Assembly (NCBI RefSeq): GCF_013839525.1
Contig: NZ_JACDIS010000002.1
Coordinates: forward strand, 1-64,000
Source: Chthonobacter rhizosphaerae
GTDB taxonomy: Bacteria; Pseudomonadota; Alphaproteobacteria; Rhizobiales; Pleomorphomonadaceae
Reading direction: 5' to 3'
Length of the DNA: 64,000 nt
The translations under genes and the position numbers were made by a program. Below the pieces are notes generated by a model, which saw only the letters and a program-made list of their open reading frames with translations, was not told where the DNA came from and did no database searches. The stretch's first letter is position 1. Each line of letters starts with the position of its first letter. Below are positions 9,905-20,269 of the stretch, piece by piece.

Positions 9905-10209
9905 TCCCGCTCGAGCCCTCGGGAGCGTCGATCGGTCCGTCCCGCACGGACCTTGCCATCGACGCGCCCGGGGGCTTATTCCGTTCAGGCGGCCGCCCCA
10001 TATGGTCGGTCAGTCCCCGCCGCCCGCCCGCCGATCGGGGAGGGGAGGCGGGGCCGGCATCCCGCGGACGGGCCAGACCTGGCCGGCCGCGTCGGATCCG
10101 TCGCAATCGATGCGGCGAGTGTGTCGTCCGGGCCTGTCTCATGGCACGGCGGGCGGCTGGCCGGATCCCGTGTCTTTCGACGACTTGTCCTCTGCGGACG
10201 GAGTGACAC
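9905..10209 (+). promoter_or_regulatory. Long rplO-secY leader region
   Basis: 305 bp without a convincing gene. A strong hairpin pairs 9934-9940 (GGTCCGT) with 9946-9952 around a five-base loop, not followed by a T tract. G- and C-rich runs at about 10015-10065 can form further structure. The last bases, GCGGACGGAGTGACAC, give the secY ribosome binding site. The length suggests a separate promoter or regulated leader for secY-adk, but no clear hexamer pair was found. Confidence 0.35.
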
Positions 10210-11541
10210 ATGGCTTCTGCGGCAGAACAGCTTGCAGCCAATCTGAATTTCGGAGCCTTCGCCAAGGCGGAGGAGCTCAAGAAGCGGATCTGGTTCACCC
10301 TCGGCGCGCTGGTGATCTACCGGCTCGGCACCTACATCCCGATTCCCGGCATCGACCTGGAGGCGCTGCGCCAGGCCTTCCAGCAGCAGAGCCAGGGCAT
10401 CCTCGGCCTGTTCAACATGTTCGCCGGCGGCGCCGTGGAGCGCATGGCGATCTTCGCCCTGGGCATCATGCCCTACATCTCGGCGTCGATCATCGTGCAG
10501 CTGATGACCAGCGTGGTGCCGTCGCTGGAGGCCCTCAAGAAGGAGGGCGAGGCCGGCCGCAAGAAGATCAACCAGTACACCCGCTACCTGACCGTGGTCC
10601 TCGGCACGTTCCAGGCGTACGGCATCGCCGTCGGCCTGCAGAACTCCGGCGGCATCGTCATCGACCCGGGCCCGTTCTTCCTCGTCTCCACGGTGATCAC
10701 GCTCCTCGGCGGCACCATGTTCCTGATGTGGCTCGGCGAGCAGATCACGTCGCGCGGCATCGGTCAGGGCACGTCGCTGATCATCTTCGCCGGCATCGTG
10801 GCGAACCTGCCGACGGCGCTCGCCGGCATGCTGGAGCTCGGCCGCCAGGGCGCGCTCGCGACGCCGGTCATCCTCGGCATCATCATCCTCGCCGTGGCGG
10901 TGATCGCCGCCATCGTGTTCGTGGAGCGGGCCCAGCGCCGGCTGATCATCCAGTATCCGAAGCGCCAGGTCGGCAACCGGATGTTCCAGGGCGATTCGAG
11001 CCACCTGCCGCTGAAGCTGAACACCTCGGGCGTCATCCCGCCGATCTTCGCGTCGTCGCTGCTGCTCGTGCCGGCCACGCTCGCCGGCTTCGCGGGCGCC
11101 GGCGAGCCGGGCTGGCTGCAGACCACCACAACGCTGCTCGGCCACGGGCAGCCGCTCTACATGGCGCTCTACGCGGCCATGATCGTGTTCTTCGCCTTCT
11201 TCTACACGGCCATCGTGTTCAACCCGACCGAGACGGCCGAGAACCTGAAGAAGCACGGCGGCTTCATCCCGGGCATCCGGCCGGGCGAGCGCACCGCGCA
11301 GCACATCGACTACGTGCTCACGCGGATCACGGTGCTGGGCGCGGCCTACCTGGTGGTCGTCTGTCTGTTACCCGAATTTCTCATATCGTCGACCGGCGTT
11401 CCGTTCTATTTCGGAGGAACGTCTCTCCTCATCGTGGTCAGCGTCACGATGGATACTGTCGCGCAGATCCAGGGGCACCTGCTTGCGCACCAGTATGAGG
11501 GGCTGATCAAGAAGTCGAAGTTGCGGGGGAGGCGTCGATGA
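10210..11541 (+). CDS. secY: Preprotein translocase subunit SecY
   Basis: 443-residue channel subunit of the SecYEG translocon in the inner membrane, with about ten transmembrane segments. The conserved [12 protein letters not shown] near residue 36, [14 protein letters not shown] near residue 93 and the cytoplasmic loop [14 protein letters not shown] near residue 360 are all present. The last bases overlap the adk start (ATGA), the usual secY-adk coupling of alphaproteobacteria. Confidence 0.97.
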   Translation: MASAAEQLAANLNFGAFAKAEELKKRIWFTLGALVIYRLGTYIPIPGIDLEALRQAFQQQSQGILGLFNMFAGGAVERMAIFALGIMPYISASIIVQLMTSVVPSLEALKKEGEAGRKKINQYTRYLTVVLGTFQAYGIAVGLQNSGGIVIDPGPFFLVSTVITLLGGTMFLMWLGEQITSRGIGQGTSLIIFAGIVANLPTALAGMLELGRQGALATPVILGIIILAVAVIAAIVFVERAQRRLIIQYPKRQVGNRMFQGDSSHLPLKLNTSGVIPPIFASSLLLVPATLAGFAGAGEPGWLQTTTTLLGHGQPLYMALYAAMIVFFAFFYTAIVFNPTETAENLKKHGGFIPGIRPGERTAQHIDYVLTRITVLGAAYLVVVCLLPEFLISSTGVPFYFGGTSLLIVVSVTMDTVAQIQGHLLAHQYEGLIKKSKLRGRRR

Positions 11542-12131
11542 GGCTGATTCTGCTCGGGCCACCGGGCGCTGGGAAGGGTACGCAGGCTCAGCGGCTTGTG
11601 GAACGGCACGGGATCGTGCAGCTGTCGACCGGAGACATGCTCCGGGCCGCGGTGGCCGCGGGCACCGAGATCGGCAAGCGGGCGAAGGCCGTCATGGACG
11701 CCGGCCAACTGGTCTCGGACGAGATCGTGATCGGCATCGTGGCCGACCGGATCGACGAGCCGGACGCCCGCAAGGGCTTCGTGCTCGACGGCTTTCCCCG
11801 GACGATCGCGCAGGCCGAGGCGCTGGACGCGATGCTGTCGGAGAAGGGCCTGAAGCTGGACGCGGTGATCGAGTTCAAGGTCGACAACGAGAAGCTCGTC
11901 GACCGGATCGTCAAGCGCGCCAAGGATGCCGAGGCGGCCGGGCAACCGGTGCGCAAGGACGACAACCCGGAGGTCTTCGCCAAGCGCCTCCAGGAGTTCG
12001 CCAGCCTCACGGCGGCGCTGTCGCCCTACTATCTGAAGTCCGGTCTCCTGCGGACTGTCGACGGCATGGCGCCGATCGACGAGGTCTCGGAGGAGATCAA
12101 CCAGATCCTCGCGGAGGCGGTCTCCGCCTGA
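11538..12131 (+). CDS. adk: Adenylate kinase, short form
   Basis: 197-residue adenylate kinase (ATP + AMP to 2 ADP) in the cytoplasm. The P-loop is [10 protein letters not shown] at residues 7-16, the AMP-binding segment is [10 protein letters not shown], and [13 protein letters not shown] follows near residue 81. The LID region around residues 125-135 is short and lacks zinc cysteines, as in rhizobial short Adk. It overlaps secY by four bases. Confidence 0.96.
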   Translation: MRLILLGPPGAGKGTQAQRLVERHGIVQLSTGDMLRAAVAAGTEIGKRAKAVMDAGQLVSDEIVIGIVADRIDEPDARKGFVLDGFPRTIAQAEALDAMLSEKGLKLDAVIEFKVDNEKLVDRIVKRAKDAEAAGQPVRKDDNPEVFAKRLQEFASLTAALSPYYLKSGLLRTVDGMAPIDEVSEEINQILAEAVSA

Positions 12132-12171
12132 GCGGGAACGCTTGGCCGCCGGGCCATTCGTTCGGAATCGG

Positions 12172-12200
12172 TTGACGGGTGAGGGCGGGTCGTTTATCTA
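12172..12200 (+). promoter_or_regulatory. Sigma70-type promoter for rpsM-rpsK-rpoA-rplQ
   Basis: TTGACG at 12172-12177 and TATCTA at 12195-12200 are separated by exactly 17 bases. This is close to the housekeeping consensus and is the best promoter match in the ribosomal region. It lies in the 245-bp gap between adk and rpsM, so the alpha cluster can be transcribed independently of the spc cluster, with a leader of about 170 bases. Confidence 0.7.
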
Positions 12201-12376
12201 CCCGCACCTATCCACGATCTGCGCACGGTCGGGGCGATGTCGCGCGTTCTCACGGGAACGCCGCGGTTCGGGCCCCGGTCGGTGCCAAGACACACACCTC
12301 CGCTGATGGACGCAATCGTCCGATCCGATGGAGGGAGCGGCGAGGGCACCTCCCGCGGCGACAGGAGAAGAACACA

Positions 12377-12745
12377 GTGGCCCGTATTGCAGGCGTCAAC
12401 ATTCCCACCGGCAAGCGCGTTCTGATCGCGCTCCAGTACATCCACGGCATCGGCCCGAAGTTCGCGTCCGAGATCCTGGAGAAGGTGGGCGTGCCGGTGG
12501 AGCGTCGCGTCAATGAACTCAGCGACGCCGAAGTGCTCCAGATCCGCGAAGTGATCGACCGCGACTACGTCGTGGAAGGCGATCTGCGTCGCGAGACCGC
12601 GATGAACATCAAGCGTCTGATGGACCTCGGCAGCTACCGCGGCCTGCGTCATCGTCGCGGCCTGCCGGTGCGCGGCCAGCGCACCCACACCAACGCGCGG
12701 ACCCGCAAGGGCCCGGCGAAGGCCATCGCGGGCAAGAAGAAGTAA
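12377..12745 (+). CDS. rpsM: 30S ribosomal protein S13
   Basis: 122-residue S13, the 30S head protein contacting L5 across the subunit interface. The GTG at 12377, behind GACAGGAGAAGAACACA, gives [15 protein letters not shown], the canonical start and length. A longer frame from 12179 is a non-conserved extension through the leader. The C-terminal [19 protein letters not shown] is conserved. Confidence 0.97.
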   Translation: MARIAGVNIPTGKRVLIALQYIHGIGPKFASEILEKVGVPVERRVNELSDAEVLQIREVIDRDYVVEGDLRRETAMNIKRLMDLGSYRGLRHRRGLPVRGQRTHTNARTRKGPAKAIAGKKK

Positions 12746-13012
12746 TTCGGACGGCGGTGCGGCCGCGCGGGGCATGCCTCGCGCCGCCGCGTCGTCGTGC
12801 GTGCGCGTCACGGCGCCCCGCGATCCGTCGCGGCCGGCGCCTTGTTCGCGTTACGGCGGGGCATCCCGTCGTCCGGTGGCCGCTTCGGGCGGTTCGACCG
12901 GGATCACATGTCCGGCGCGCGGGTTCGAGACTGATTGGCGTGCGCTCCGGTGGAGCCGCTGGCATTACGGCGGTGTCGAGATCGTCCTTGTAGAACAAAA
13001 GGCAAGACCAAA
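12746..13012 (+). other. rpsM-rpsK intergenic region, no gene seen
   Basis: 267 bp, very GC-rich at first, then a more AT-rich stretch (TTGTAGAACAAAAGGCAAGACCAAA) just before rpsK. Two copies of a short TTACGGCGG word occur at about 12850 and 12964. No promoter pair or terminator with a T tract was identified. It may form a structured leader for rpsK. Confidence 0.3.
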
Positions 13013-13402
13013 ATGGCCAAGGAAGCTGCACGCGTTCGTCGCCGCGAGCGCAAGAACATCACGTCGGGCATCGCCCACGTGAATTCGACCTTCAACAACA
13101 CCATGATCACCATCACGGACGCGCAGGGCAACACGATCTCGTGGTCGTCCTCCGGCACCATGGGCTTCAAGGGTTCGCGCAAGTCGACCCCCTACGCCGC
13201 CCAGATGGCCGCCGAGGACGCCGCCCGCAAGGCGACCGAGCACGGCGTGAAGACCCTCGAGGTCGAGGTCCGCGGTCCGGGTTCGGGCCGCGAGTCCGCG
13301 CTGCGCGCGCTCCAGGCGGCCGGCTTCCTGGTCACGTCCATCCGCGACGTCACCCCGATCCCGCACAACGGCTGCCGCCCGCGCAAGCGTCGTCGCGTCT
13401 GA
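13013..13402 (+). CDS. rpsK: 30S ribosomal protein S11
   Basis: 129-residue S11 on the 30S platform. It contains [18 protein letters not shown], the conserved core [17 protein letters not shown], and the C-terminal [18 protein letters not shown], the family signature. The ATG at 13013 gives the normal length. Longer in-frame starts at 12935 run through the leader. Confidence 0.97.
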   Translation: MAKEAARVRRRERKNITSGIAHVNSTFNNTMITITDAQGNTISWSSSGTMGFKGSRKSTPYAAQMAAEDAARKATEHGVKTLEVEVRGPGSGRESALRALQAAGFLVTSIRDVTPIPHNGCRPRKRRRV

Positions 13403-13520
13403 CGATCCGGGTCGCACTCCCCGGCGCCGTTCCGCGGCGCCGGTCCTGCCGTTTCGAGCGCCGTACTCGTCCGATTGAATGGGGCGAGGCGGGTCCGCTC
13501 TCAAGGAAAGGGTCCCCATC

Positions 13521-14543
13521 GTGAGCATCCAGAAGAACTGGCAAGAGCTCATCAAGCCGAACAAGCTCGAGGTCGCCCAGAGCCGCGACCCGAAGCGGGT
13601 CGCGACCGTGGTCGCCGAGCCGCTTGAGCGCGGGTTCGGCCTCACGCTCGGCAACGCGCTGCGTCGCGTGCTGCTGTCCTCGCTGCAGGGTGCGGCGGTG
13701 ACGGCGGTGCAGATCGACGGCGTGCTGCACGAGTTCTCCTCGATCGCCGGCGTGCGCGAGGACGTGACCGACATCGTCCTCAACATCAAGGAGATCGCGG
13801 TCCGCATGCTGGGCCAGGGTCCGAAGCGCATGGTCGTGCGCAAGTCGGGCCCGGGCGTGGTGACGGCCGGTGACATCCAGACCGTCGGCGACATCGAGAT
13901 CCTGAACCCCGAGCTCGTTCTCTGCACCCTCGACGAGGGCGCCGAGATCCGCATGGAGTTCACGGTCGACACCGGCAAGGGCTACGTGGCCGCCGACCGG
14001 AACCGTCCGGAAGACGCCCCCATCGGCCTCATCCCGGTGGACAGCCTGTATTCGCCGGTCCGCAAGGTCAGCTACAAGGTGGAGAACACCCGCGAGGGCC
14101 AGGTTCTCGACTACGACAAGCTGACCCTGACGGTGGAGACGAACGGCGCGGTCAAGCCGGACGACGCGGTCGCCTTTGCTGCCCGCATCCTGCAGGACCA
14201 GCTGTCGATCTTCGTCAACTTCGAGGAGCCGCAGAAGGACACGAAGGTGGAGTCCGTTCCGGAGCTCGCCTTCAACCCGGCGCTCCTGAAGAAGGTGGAC
14301 GAGCTGGAGCTGTCGGTCCGTTCGGCGAACTGCCTGAAGAACGACAACATCGTCTACATCGGCGACCTGATCCAGAAGTCCGAGGCGGAAATGCTCCGCA
14401 CGCCGAACTTCGGCCGCAAGTCGCTCAACGAGATCAAGGAAGTCCTCGCGCAGATGGGCCTGCACCTCGGCATGGAAGTGCCGAACTGGCCGCCCGAGAA
14501 CATCGAGGATCTCGCCAAGCGCTACGAAGACCACAACTACTGA
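13521..14543 (+). CDS. rpoA: RNA polymerase alpha subunit
   Basis: 340-residue alpha subunit, the scaffold for RNA polymerase assembly. The GTG at 13521 sits behind TCAAGGAAAGGGTC and yields [18 protein letters not shown], the alphaproteobacterial start. The ATG at 13479 would add 14 unrelated residues. The N-terminal dimerisation domain covers about residues 1-235. The C-terminal domain starts near 255 and includes [20 protein letters not shown] and [17 protein letters not shown], which bind UP elements and activators. Confidence 0.97.
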   Translation: MSIQKNWQELIKPNKLEVAQSRDPKRVATVVAEPLERGFGLTLGNALRRVLLSSLQGAAVTAVQIDGVLHEFSSIAGVREDVTDIVLNIKEIAVRMLGQGPKRMVVRKSGPGVVTAGDIQTVGDIEILNPELVLCTLDEGAEIRMEFTVDTGKGYVAADRNRPEDAPIGLIPVDSLYSPVRKVSYKVENTREGQVLDYDKLTLTVETNGAVKPDDAVAFAARILQDQLSIFVNFEEPQKDTKVESVPELAFNPALLKKVDELELSVRSANCLKNDNIVYIGDLIQKSEAEMLRTPNFGRKSLNEIKEVLAQMGLHLGMEVPNWPPENIEDLAKRYEDHNY

Positions 14544-14640
14544 CGAGAGCCGCCGGCGGGCCGTTCCGGTCTGCCGGCTCCTTTTGAAAACACCCGCCCG
14601 GCGTGATGCCGCGCATAGAGAAGACACGAAGGAGAAGGCC

Positions 14641-15063
14641 ATGCGTCACGGTTTTGCTGGCCGCCGGTTCAGCCGGACCCAGAGCCACCGCAAGGCGATG
14701 TTCGCCAACATGGTGGCTTCACTCGTCGAGCACGAGCAGATCGTCACCACGCTTCCGAAGGCGAAGGACCTGCGTCCGATCATCGAGAAGCTGGTGACCC
14801 TCGCCAAGAAGGGCGACCTCGCCGCCCGTCGCCAGCTCATCGCCGAGCTGCAGAACAACGAAGTGGCCGCCAAGAAGCTCTTCGAGGTTCTCGGCCCGCG
14901 CTACAAGGCGCGCTCCGGCGGCTACACCCGCATCCTGAAGGCCGGTTTCCGCTACGGCGACTCGGCCCCGGTGGCGGTGATCGAGTTCGTCGACCGCGAC
15001 GTGAACGCCAAGGGCGCCGCCGACAAGGCCCGCGCCGAGGCCGAGGAAGCCGAGGCGGCGTGA
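14641..15063 (+). CDS. rplQ: 50S ribosomal protein L17
   Basis: 140-residue L17, the last gene of the alpha cluster. It starts [20 protein letters not shown] and keeps the [15 protein letters not shown] segment near residue 98. The tail after residue 120 is rich in Ala, Glu and Lys. ACGAAGGAGAAGGCC provides a strong ribosome binding site for the ATG at 14641. An intrinsic terminator follows 39 bp after the stop. Confidence 0.97.
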   Translation: MRHGFAGRRFSRTQSHRKAMFANMVASLVEHEQIVTTLPKAKDLRPIIEKLVTLAKKGDLAARRQLIAELQNNEVAAKKLFEVLGPRYKARSGGYTRILKAGFRYGDSAPVAVIEFVDRDVNAKGAADKARAEAEEAEAA

Positions 15064-15101
15064 TCGCCGTCATCGGGTCCATCGGATCGCGGTGAAGGAT
15101 C

Positions 15102-15125
15102 AGGGCGGCTTCGGCCGCCCTTTTT
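15102..15125 (+). terminator. Intrinsic terminator after rplQ
   Basis: A perfect stem GGGCGGC (15103-15109) and GCCGCCC (15114-15120) closes a TTCG tetraloop and is followed directly by TTTTT. An extra A-T pair extends the stem. This is a textbook rho-independent terminator and ends the ribosomal transcript. Confidence 0.93.
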
Positions 15126-15143
15126 CGTTTCGGCGGAGGGGCG

Positions 15144-17159
15144 TCAGCCGGTCGCCCAGAGCTCCTCGTCCGCGTCGGCGACGGGGGGAGGCGGCCGGCG
15201 TTCCGCGACGGCGCGGACGAGGAGGCGCTCCAGGGCCTGGACCGGGCGCATGTCGCCGTAGAGCTTCGGCCGGCCGGCGCGCTGGCGCTCCACCAGGGCG
15301 GCGCGGCGCTCCGGATCGGCGAGACGGACGGCGCGGGTGATGTAGTCCACGATGCCGGTCGCGATGGTGTCGCCGAGACCCATCTGGGTCAGGATGGCGG
15401 CCGAGTGGCGGCCGCGCATCAGGACGGTCGGCAGGGTCACGACCGGAAGGTCGCAGGCCACCGCCTCCAGGGTCGTGTTGCCGCCGGACCAGCCGATGCT
15501 GTCGAGATAGATGTCGCCGGCCTTCAGGAGCGCCGGGAAGGCGTCCGGCGCGACCGGCGGCGTGATCGCCACGTGTCGGGCGAAGTCCAGCCCCGCCTTG
15601 CCGAAGGCCCGCTCCAGCCGGGTGCGGAACACCGCCGTGGCCGGGTGGCCGCCGTCGCCGATGAACAGGAACTGCGCATCCGGCCGGGCGACCGCGATGG
15701 CCAGGAACACCTCGTCGTGGCGCGGCAGGTATTTGAACAGCGACTGGCAGCACACGTAGACGACCGCGTCCTCCCGCAGGCCCAGGCGGTCGCGGGCCAT
15801 CGTGGCGTCCCCCACGGGCAGGGGCGCGTAGGCGATGGACAGGCCGGGCAGGCGCACCAGGCGCTCCACATAGTGCTGGTCGCCGGTCTCCGGCTCCATG
15901 AGCGCGCTGGAGAGAAAATAGTCTACCGTCTCGAGGCCGGAGGTCACCGGGTGGCCCCAGGCCATGGCCTGGACGGGCGCGAGCCGCTGGGCGGCGAGCT
16001 GGACCGCCAAGGGGTGCATGCCGATCTCCGGATAGATCAGCACGTCCGGGGCGTCCTCGGCGAGGATCCGCCGCCAGGTCTCGCCGTCGTGGTCGCCGGA
16101 GACGAACCGCTCGCACCAGCCGGCGATCTCGTCGCGGGTGGGGTCCGCGTCGGGCGAGAGCTGGTAGCCGAACACCTCGAACTTCGACCGGTCCAGGTCC
16201 CGGATCCAACCGCGGAAGAGCTTGGAGACGGAGTGGAGCGTCATGTAGGCGGTGACGAAGCCGACGCGGATCCGCGGCCGATCCGTCGGCGGCGGCGGCA
16301 GCGGGTCCGGGAAGCGGGCCGCCATCATGGCCGACACCACGCGTCCGTAGCGGCGCTGCAGGTCGGTGTCGTCCTCGCCCTGGTAGGAGAGGAAGAAGGG
16401 CTTGGCCATGCCCACCTCGCCGGCGGCCGACGCAAGCTCCTCCGCGCTCGCCTCGGCGACGGCGGCTTCGAGGGTCGACAGCGCGTCGGCGTAGCGGGCG
16501 CGGCGGTCGCGCACCTCCGCCTCGGACATGTGCACCACCCGCAGCGTCGCCATGGCGCGGATCAGGAGCGCGCCGAGGTCGCGTGGGTGCTGGGCGAGCC
16601 GCAGGTCGAGGAGGACGTTCGCCTCGTCCTCGTGGCCGCCGATCCGCAACATGTTGGCGAGGCGGGACCAGGTCCGCGGCGGGTGGCCGATCTCGCGCAA
16701 GGTCGCGACCGCGTCGCGGAGCACCGCCGGCGCGTGCGCCTCCACGGCGCGGCCGCAGAGCACGCCCATCACGTCCGCCGCCGCGGCGAGGTCGCCCTCC
16801 CGCTGAAGGAGACCCGCGAGCGCCTTGTAGGACGGCACGTAGTCGGGCGCCGCCTCGATCACCCGCTGCTCCAGGGTGATCGCGTCCATGGTCTGGCCGA
16901 GCCGCCCGAGGGCGATGGCCATGTTGTGGTGGAGGCGCGGACTCGGCGCGATGAGCTCCACCGTCCTCAGAAGCGTCAGCGCCGCGCGTGGGTCGCCCTG
17001 TTCCAGGCGCACAAGGGCGAGGGCATGGAGGCCGTCGGCGGTCCGGGCCTGCGCGAGCCGGGAGAGGGCGAGGCTGCCGGCATCGCCGAGGGCGCCCTGT
17101 CCGATGAGCTGGAGGGTCTGTTCGATCCAGGAGTCGGCCGGGCGGTCGGCGAGTGTCAT
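15144..17159 (-). CDS. TPR-containing GT41-type (O-GlcNAc transferase-like) glycosyltransferase
   Basis: 671 residues. The first 130 or so contain TPR-like helices, such as HALALVRLEQGDPRAALTLL and YVPSYKALAGLLQREGDLAA. The C-terminal half from about residue 290 matches the bacterial OGT/SPINDLY group: GFVTAYMTLHSVSKLF, MAWGHPVTSGLETVDYFLSS, IYLDSIGWSGGNTTLEAV and MRGRHSAAILTQMGL. GT41 enzymes normally move a sugar from a UDP donor to Ser/Thr of proteins, and bacterial members sometimes act on flagellin or adhesins. The acceptor here is unknown. No signal peptide or membrane segment is seen, so it is cytoplasmic. It is a single gene, convergent with rplQ and divergent from the protease gene. 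Confidence 0.82.
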   Translation of the reverse strand: MTLADRPADSWIEQTLQLIGQGALGDAGSLALSRLAQARTADGLHALALVRLEQGDPRAALTLLRTVELIAPSPRLHHNMAIALGRLGQTMDAITLEQRVIEAAPDYVPSYKALAGLLQREGDLAAAADVMGVLCGRAVEAHAPAVLRDAVATLREIGHPPRTWSRLANMLRIGGHEDEANVLLDLRLAQHPRDLGALLIRAMATLRVVHMSEAEVRDRRARYADALSTLEAAVAEASAEELASAAGEVGMAKPFFLSYQGEDDTDLQRRYGRVVSAMMAARFPDPLPPPPTDRPRIRVGFVTAYMTLHSVSKLFRGWIRDLDRSKFEVFGYQLSPDADPTRDEIAGWCERFVSGDHDGETWRRILAEDAPDVLIYPEIGMHPLAVQLAAQRLAPVQAMAWGHPVTSGLETVDYFLSSALMEPETGDQHYVERLVRLPGLSIAYAPLPVGDATMARDRLGLREDAVVYVCCQSLFKYLPRHDEVFLAIAVARPDAQFLFIGDGGHPATAVFRTRLERAFGKAGLDFARHVAITPPVAPDAFPALLKAGDIYLDSIGWSGGNTTLEAVACDLPVVTLPTVLMRGRHSAAILTQMGLGDTIATGIVDYITRAVRLADPERRAALVERQRAGRPKLYGDMRPVQALERLLVRAVAERRPPPPVADADEELWATG

Positions 17160-17352
17160 GAGCGTCTCGTGTCAGCGCGGCGATTCGCCGTCGGTCCAGC
17201 ATAGCGCGCCCGACGGCGAATGCGCGGGGGCGCTCGCCCGGGCGCAAGGCCCGCGCAAGCCCGGCGGCGCGGCGCCGCCGTCCGGCCCCGTAGCGGGATC
17301 GGCCGCGATCAAGTAGAGGACAGGCGTGCGCCCCGCGCGACGAGGATCATCC

Positions 17353-18753
17353 ATGTTGAGACACATCACCGCCCTCATCCTGACGGCCGTCCTGGCCGGC
17401 CCCGCCGCCGCGCAGGACCGGGCCGTGCCGCTCACCGACGGCGACATCAAGCTGTCCTTCGCGCCCGTCGCCCGGGAGGCGAGCCCGGCCGTCGTGAACG
17501 TCTACGCGTCCCGCCGCGTCGCGGACAACCGGTCCGCCCTGATGGACGACCCGTTCTTCCGCCAGTTCTTCGGGCGCGACCTGCCCATGCCCCGGCGCGA
17601 GCGCCAGCAGAATTCCCTCGGCTCCGGCGTGATCGTGGACCCGAGCGGCCTGATCGTCACCAACAACCACGTGATCGCCGAGGGCACGGACGTGAAGGTC
17701 GCCCTCAGCGACCGGCGCGAATACGAGTGCGACGTGGTGCTGAAGGACGAGCAGCTCGACATCGCCATCCTGAAGATCCGGGACGGCCGGGGCGACTTCC
17801 CGGCGCTGCCGATCGGCGACAGCGACAAGCTGCAGGTGGGCGACCTGGTGCTGGCCATCGGCAACCCGTTCGGCGTCGGCCAGACCGTCACGCAGGGCAT
17901 CGTGTCGGCGCTCGCCCGCAGCCAGGTGGGCATCTCGGACTACCAGTTCTTCATCCAGACCGACGCGGCCATCAACCCCGGCAACTCGGGCGGCGCGCTC
18001 GTGGACGTCGAGGGCGCGCTCGTCGGCATCAACACCGCCATCTTCAGCCGGGGCGGCGGGTCCAACGGCATCGGCTTCGCCATCCCGTCCAACATGGTCC
18101 GGGTGGTGATCGACCAGGCCCGCAAGGGCGGGTCCACGGTGGAACTGCCGTGGATCGGCGCGGAGATGCAGCCGGTCACCGCCGACATTGCCGAAACGCT
18201 CGGCCTGGAACGCCCGTCCGGCGTGCTGATCACCTCGGTGATCGAGGACAGCCCGGCGGAAGAGGCGGGCCTGAAGGTGGGCGACCTCGTCACCGCGGTG
18301 GACGGCGCGGAGGTGTCCGACCCCCGGGTGTTCAACTATCGCCTCGCCACCAAGGGCATCGGCAACGAGGCCGAGCTCAGCGTCAACCGGGACGGCCGCG
18401 AGACGACCATCCGGGTGCCGCTGGAGCCGCCGCCGGCCAGCGCCCCGCGCGAGGAGATCACCGTCACGGAGCCGTCGCCCTTCCAGGGCGCCACGGTCGC
18501 CAACCTGTCGCCGGCGGTCGCGCGCGAGCTGAACATGCCCTACCGGGGCCAGCCGGGCGTGGTGATCACCAAGGTCGCCCGCCGCTCGCCGGCCGCGCGC
18601 GTCGGGCTCGCGCCCGGCGACGTCATCGTCGTGGTGAACGGCACCGAGATCACCTCCACGGAGGACCTGGCCGCCATCACCTCCGACAATCCGCTGCTCT
18701 GGCGACTGACGCTCGACCGGGGCGGGCGCATCATCCGGCTCGCCTTCCGCTGA
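17353..18753 (+). CDS. degP: DegP/HtrA-family periplasmic serine protease
   Basis: 466 residues. The ATG at 17353 gives a clean signal peptide (residues 1-20, ending AGPAAAQ). The earlier in-frame ATG at 17326 would put charges before it. The trypsin-like domain has His106 in TNNHVI, Asp136 in LDIAIL and Ser212 in PGNSGGAL, the full catalytic triad. Two PDZ domains follow, at about residues 260-350 (GVLITSVIEDSPAEEAGL) and 375-465 (GVVITKVARRSPAARVGL). Such proteases degrade or refold damaged envelope proteins. It is followed after 103 bp by rarA. Confidence 0.93.
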   Translation: MLRHITALILTAVLAGPAAAQDRAVPLTDGDIKLSFAPVAREASPAVVNVYASRRVADNRSALMDDPFFRQFFGRDLPMPRRERQQNSLGSGVIVDPSGLIVTNNHVIAEGTDVKVALSDRREYECDVVLKDEQLDIAILKIRDGRGDFPALPIGDSDKLQVGDLVLAIGNPFGVGQTVTQGIVSALARSQVGISDYQFFIQTDAAINPGNSGGALVDVEGALVGINTAIFSRGGGSNGIGFAIPSNMVRVVIDQARKGGSTVELPWIGAEMQPVTADIAETLGLERPSGVLITSVIEDSPAEEAGLKVGDLVTAVDGAEVSDPRVFNYRLATKGIGNEAELSVNRDGRETTIRVPLEPPPASAPREEITVTEPSPFQGATVANLSPAVARELNMPYRGQPGVVITKVARRSPAARVGLAPGDVIVVVNGTEITSTEDLAAITSDNPLLWRLTLDRGGRIIRLAFR

Positions 18754-18856
18754 GACGGACCGCTTGCGCGGATCGGCCGGGCGGTGCTTGGCTGATCCCC
18801 ACCGCATCGCCCGCCGGCCGAGATGCCGGCGGGACAGCTTGAGAGCAGGCTTCGCC

Positions 18857-20167
18857 GTGACCGACCTCTTCTCGGACGCCGCCCGCCAGGGACCTCGCCC
18901 GCTCGCCGACCGGCTGCGGCCCGAACGGCTCGCGGACGTGGTCGGCCAGGATCACCTGGTCGGGCCGAACGGCACCATCACGCGCATGCTGAAGTCGGGC
19001 AGCCTGGGCTCGCTCGTCCTCTGGGGCCCGCCCGGCACGGGCAAGACCACCGTCGCGCGCCTCCTCGCCCGCGAGACCGACCTCGCGTTCGAGCAGATCT
19101 CGGCCATCTTCTCCGGCGTGGCCGACCTGAAGAAGATGTTCGAGGCGGCGCGGGCGCGCCGGCAGCTCGGTCGCGGCACGCTTCTCTTCGTCGACGAGAT
19201 CCACCGGTTCAACCGCGCCCAGCAGGACAGCTTCCTGCCCGTGATGGAGGACGGCACCATCACGCTCGTCGGCGCCACCACGGAGAACCCGTCGTTCGAG
19301 CTCAACGCGGCGCTTCTGTCGCGGGCCCACGTGCTGGTGTTCAAGGCCCACGACGAGGCCTCCATCGGGGCGCTGCTCGCCCGCGCGGAGGAGGTGATGG
19401 GCAAGCCGCTGCCGCTCGACGAGGAGGCCCGGGCCGTGCTCGTCCGCATGGCGGACGGCGACGGGCGATCGGCCCTGACCCTCGCGGAGGACGTCTGGCG
19501 CGCGGCCGGGGAGGGGGAGGTGTTCGACGCCAGGACCCTCCAGGAGGTCGTCCAGCGCCGGGCGCCGGTCTACGACAAGGCGCAGGACGGCCACTACAAC
19601 CTGATCTCGGCGCTCCACAAGTCGGTGCGCGGGTCGGACCCGGACGCGGCGCTCTACTATTTCTGCCGCATGGTGGATGCCGGCGAGGACCCGCTCTATC
19701 TCGTCCGCCGCCTGATCCGCATGGCGGTGGAGGACATCGGGCTCGCCGATCCGCAGGCGCTCGCCGTCACCGTGGCGGCGAAGGACGCCTACGAGATGCT
19801 CGGCAGCCCGGAAGGCGAGCTCGCCATCGCCCAGGCCGTCGTCTACGTGGCGACCGCGCCGAAGTCGAACGCGGTCTACAACGCCTACAAGGCGGCCCTG
19901 CGCGCCGCCAAGGAAAACGGCTCCCTGCTGCCGCCGAAGCACATCCTCAACGCCCCGACCAAGCTGATGAAGGGCGAGGGCTACGGCACCGGCTACCGCT
20001 ACGATCACGACGAGCCGGACGCCTTCTCGGGCCAGGACTATTTCCCCGAGAAGATGGGCCGGACCGTCTTCTACGAGCCGGTGGAACGCGGATTCGAGCG
20101 GGACCTGCGCAAGCGTCTCGACTATTGGGCGCGGCTCCGGCGGGACCGCCAGTCGCAGGGCGGCTGA
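18857..20167 (+). CDS. rarA: Replication-associated recombination protein A (AAA+ ATPase)
   Basis: 436-residue member of the RarA/MgsA/WRNIP1 family, which acts at stalled replication forks and resembles clamp loaders. It has LRPERLADVVGQDHLVG, the Walker A GPPGTGKTT near residue 57, the Walker B LLFVDEIHRFNRAQQD near 112, and the sensor segment GATTENPSFELNAALLSR. The GTG at 18857 is chosen because GAGAGCAGG precedes it and the protein then has family length. The frame is open to 18764 without conservation. In many alphaproteobacteria rarA also follows a DegP-type gene. Confidence 0.93.
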   Translation: MTDLFSDAARQGPRPLADRLRPERLADVVGQDHLVGPNGTITRMLKSGSLGSLVLWGPPGTGKTTVARLLARETDLAFEQISAIFSGVADLKKMFEAARARRQLGRGTLLFVDEIHRFNRAQQDSFLPVMEDGTITLVGATTENPSFELNAALLSRAHVLVFKAHDEASIGALLARAEEVMGKPLPLDEEARAVLVRMADGDGRSALTLAEDVWRAAGEGEVFDARTLQEVVQRRAPVYDKAQDGHYNLISALHKSVRGSDPDAALYYFCRMVDAGEDPLYLVRRLIRMAVEDIGLADPQALAVTVAAKDAYEMLGSPEGELAIAQAVVYVATAPKSNAVYNAYKAALRAAKENGSLLPPKHILNAPTKLMKGEGYGTGYRYDHDEPDAFSGQDYFPEKMGRTVFYEPVERGFERDLRKRLDYWARLRRDRQSQGG

Positions 20168-20215
20168 CCGCATCCGCTTTCCCGGGCGCCGTCCCGCGTT
20201 CCGGCGCGGCGCACG

Positions 20216-20242
20216 AAAAAGCCGCCGGCGTCGGCCGGCGGC
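20216..20242 (-). terminator. Intrinsic terminator for the cytochrome c' gene
   Basis: On the minus strand a perfect 9-bp GC stem (20234-20242 with 20221-20229, four-base loop) is followed by five T residues (20216-20220 read as A on the plus strand). It lies 27 bp downstream of the minus-strand stop at 20270, and also separates this gene from the converging rarA. Confidence 0.88.
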
Positions 20243-20269
20243 GGCGTCCTGGCCAGAGGCTGGCGAGCG

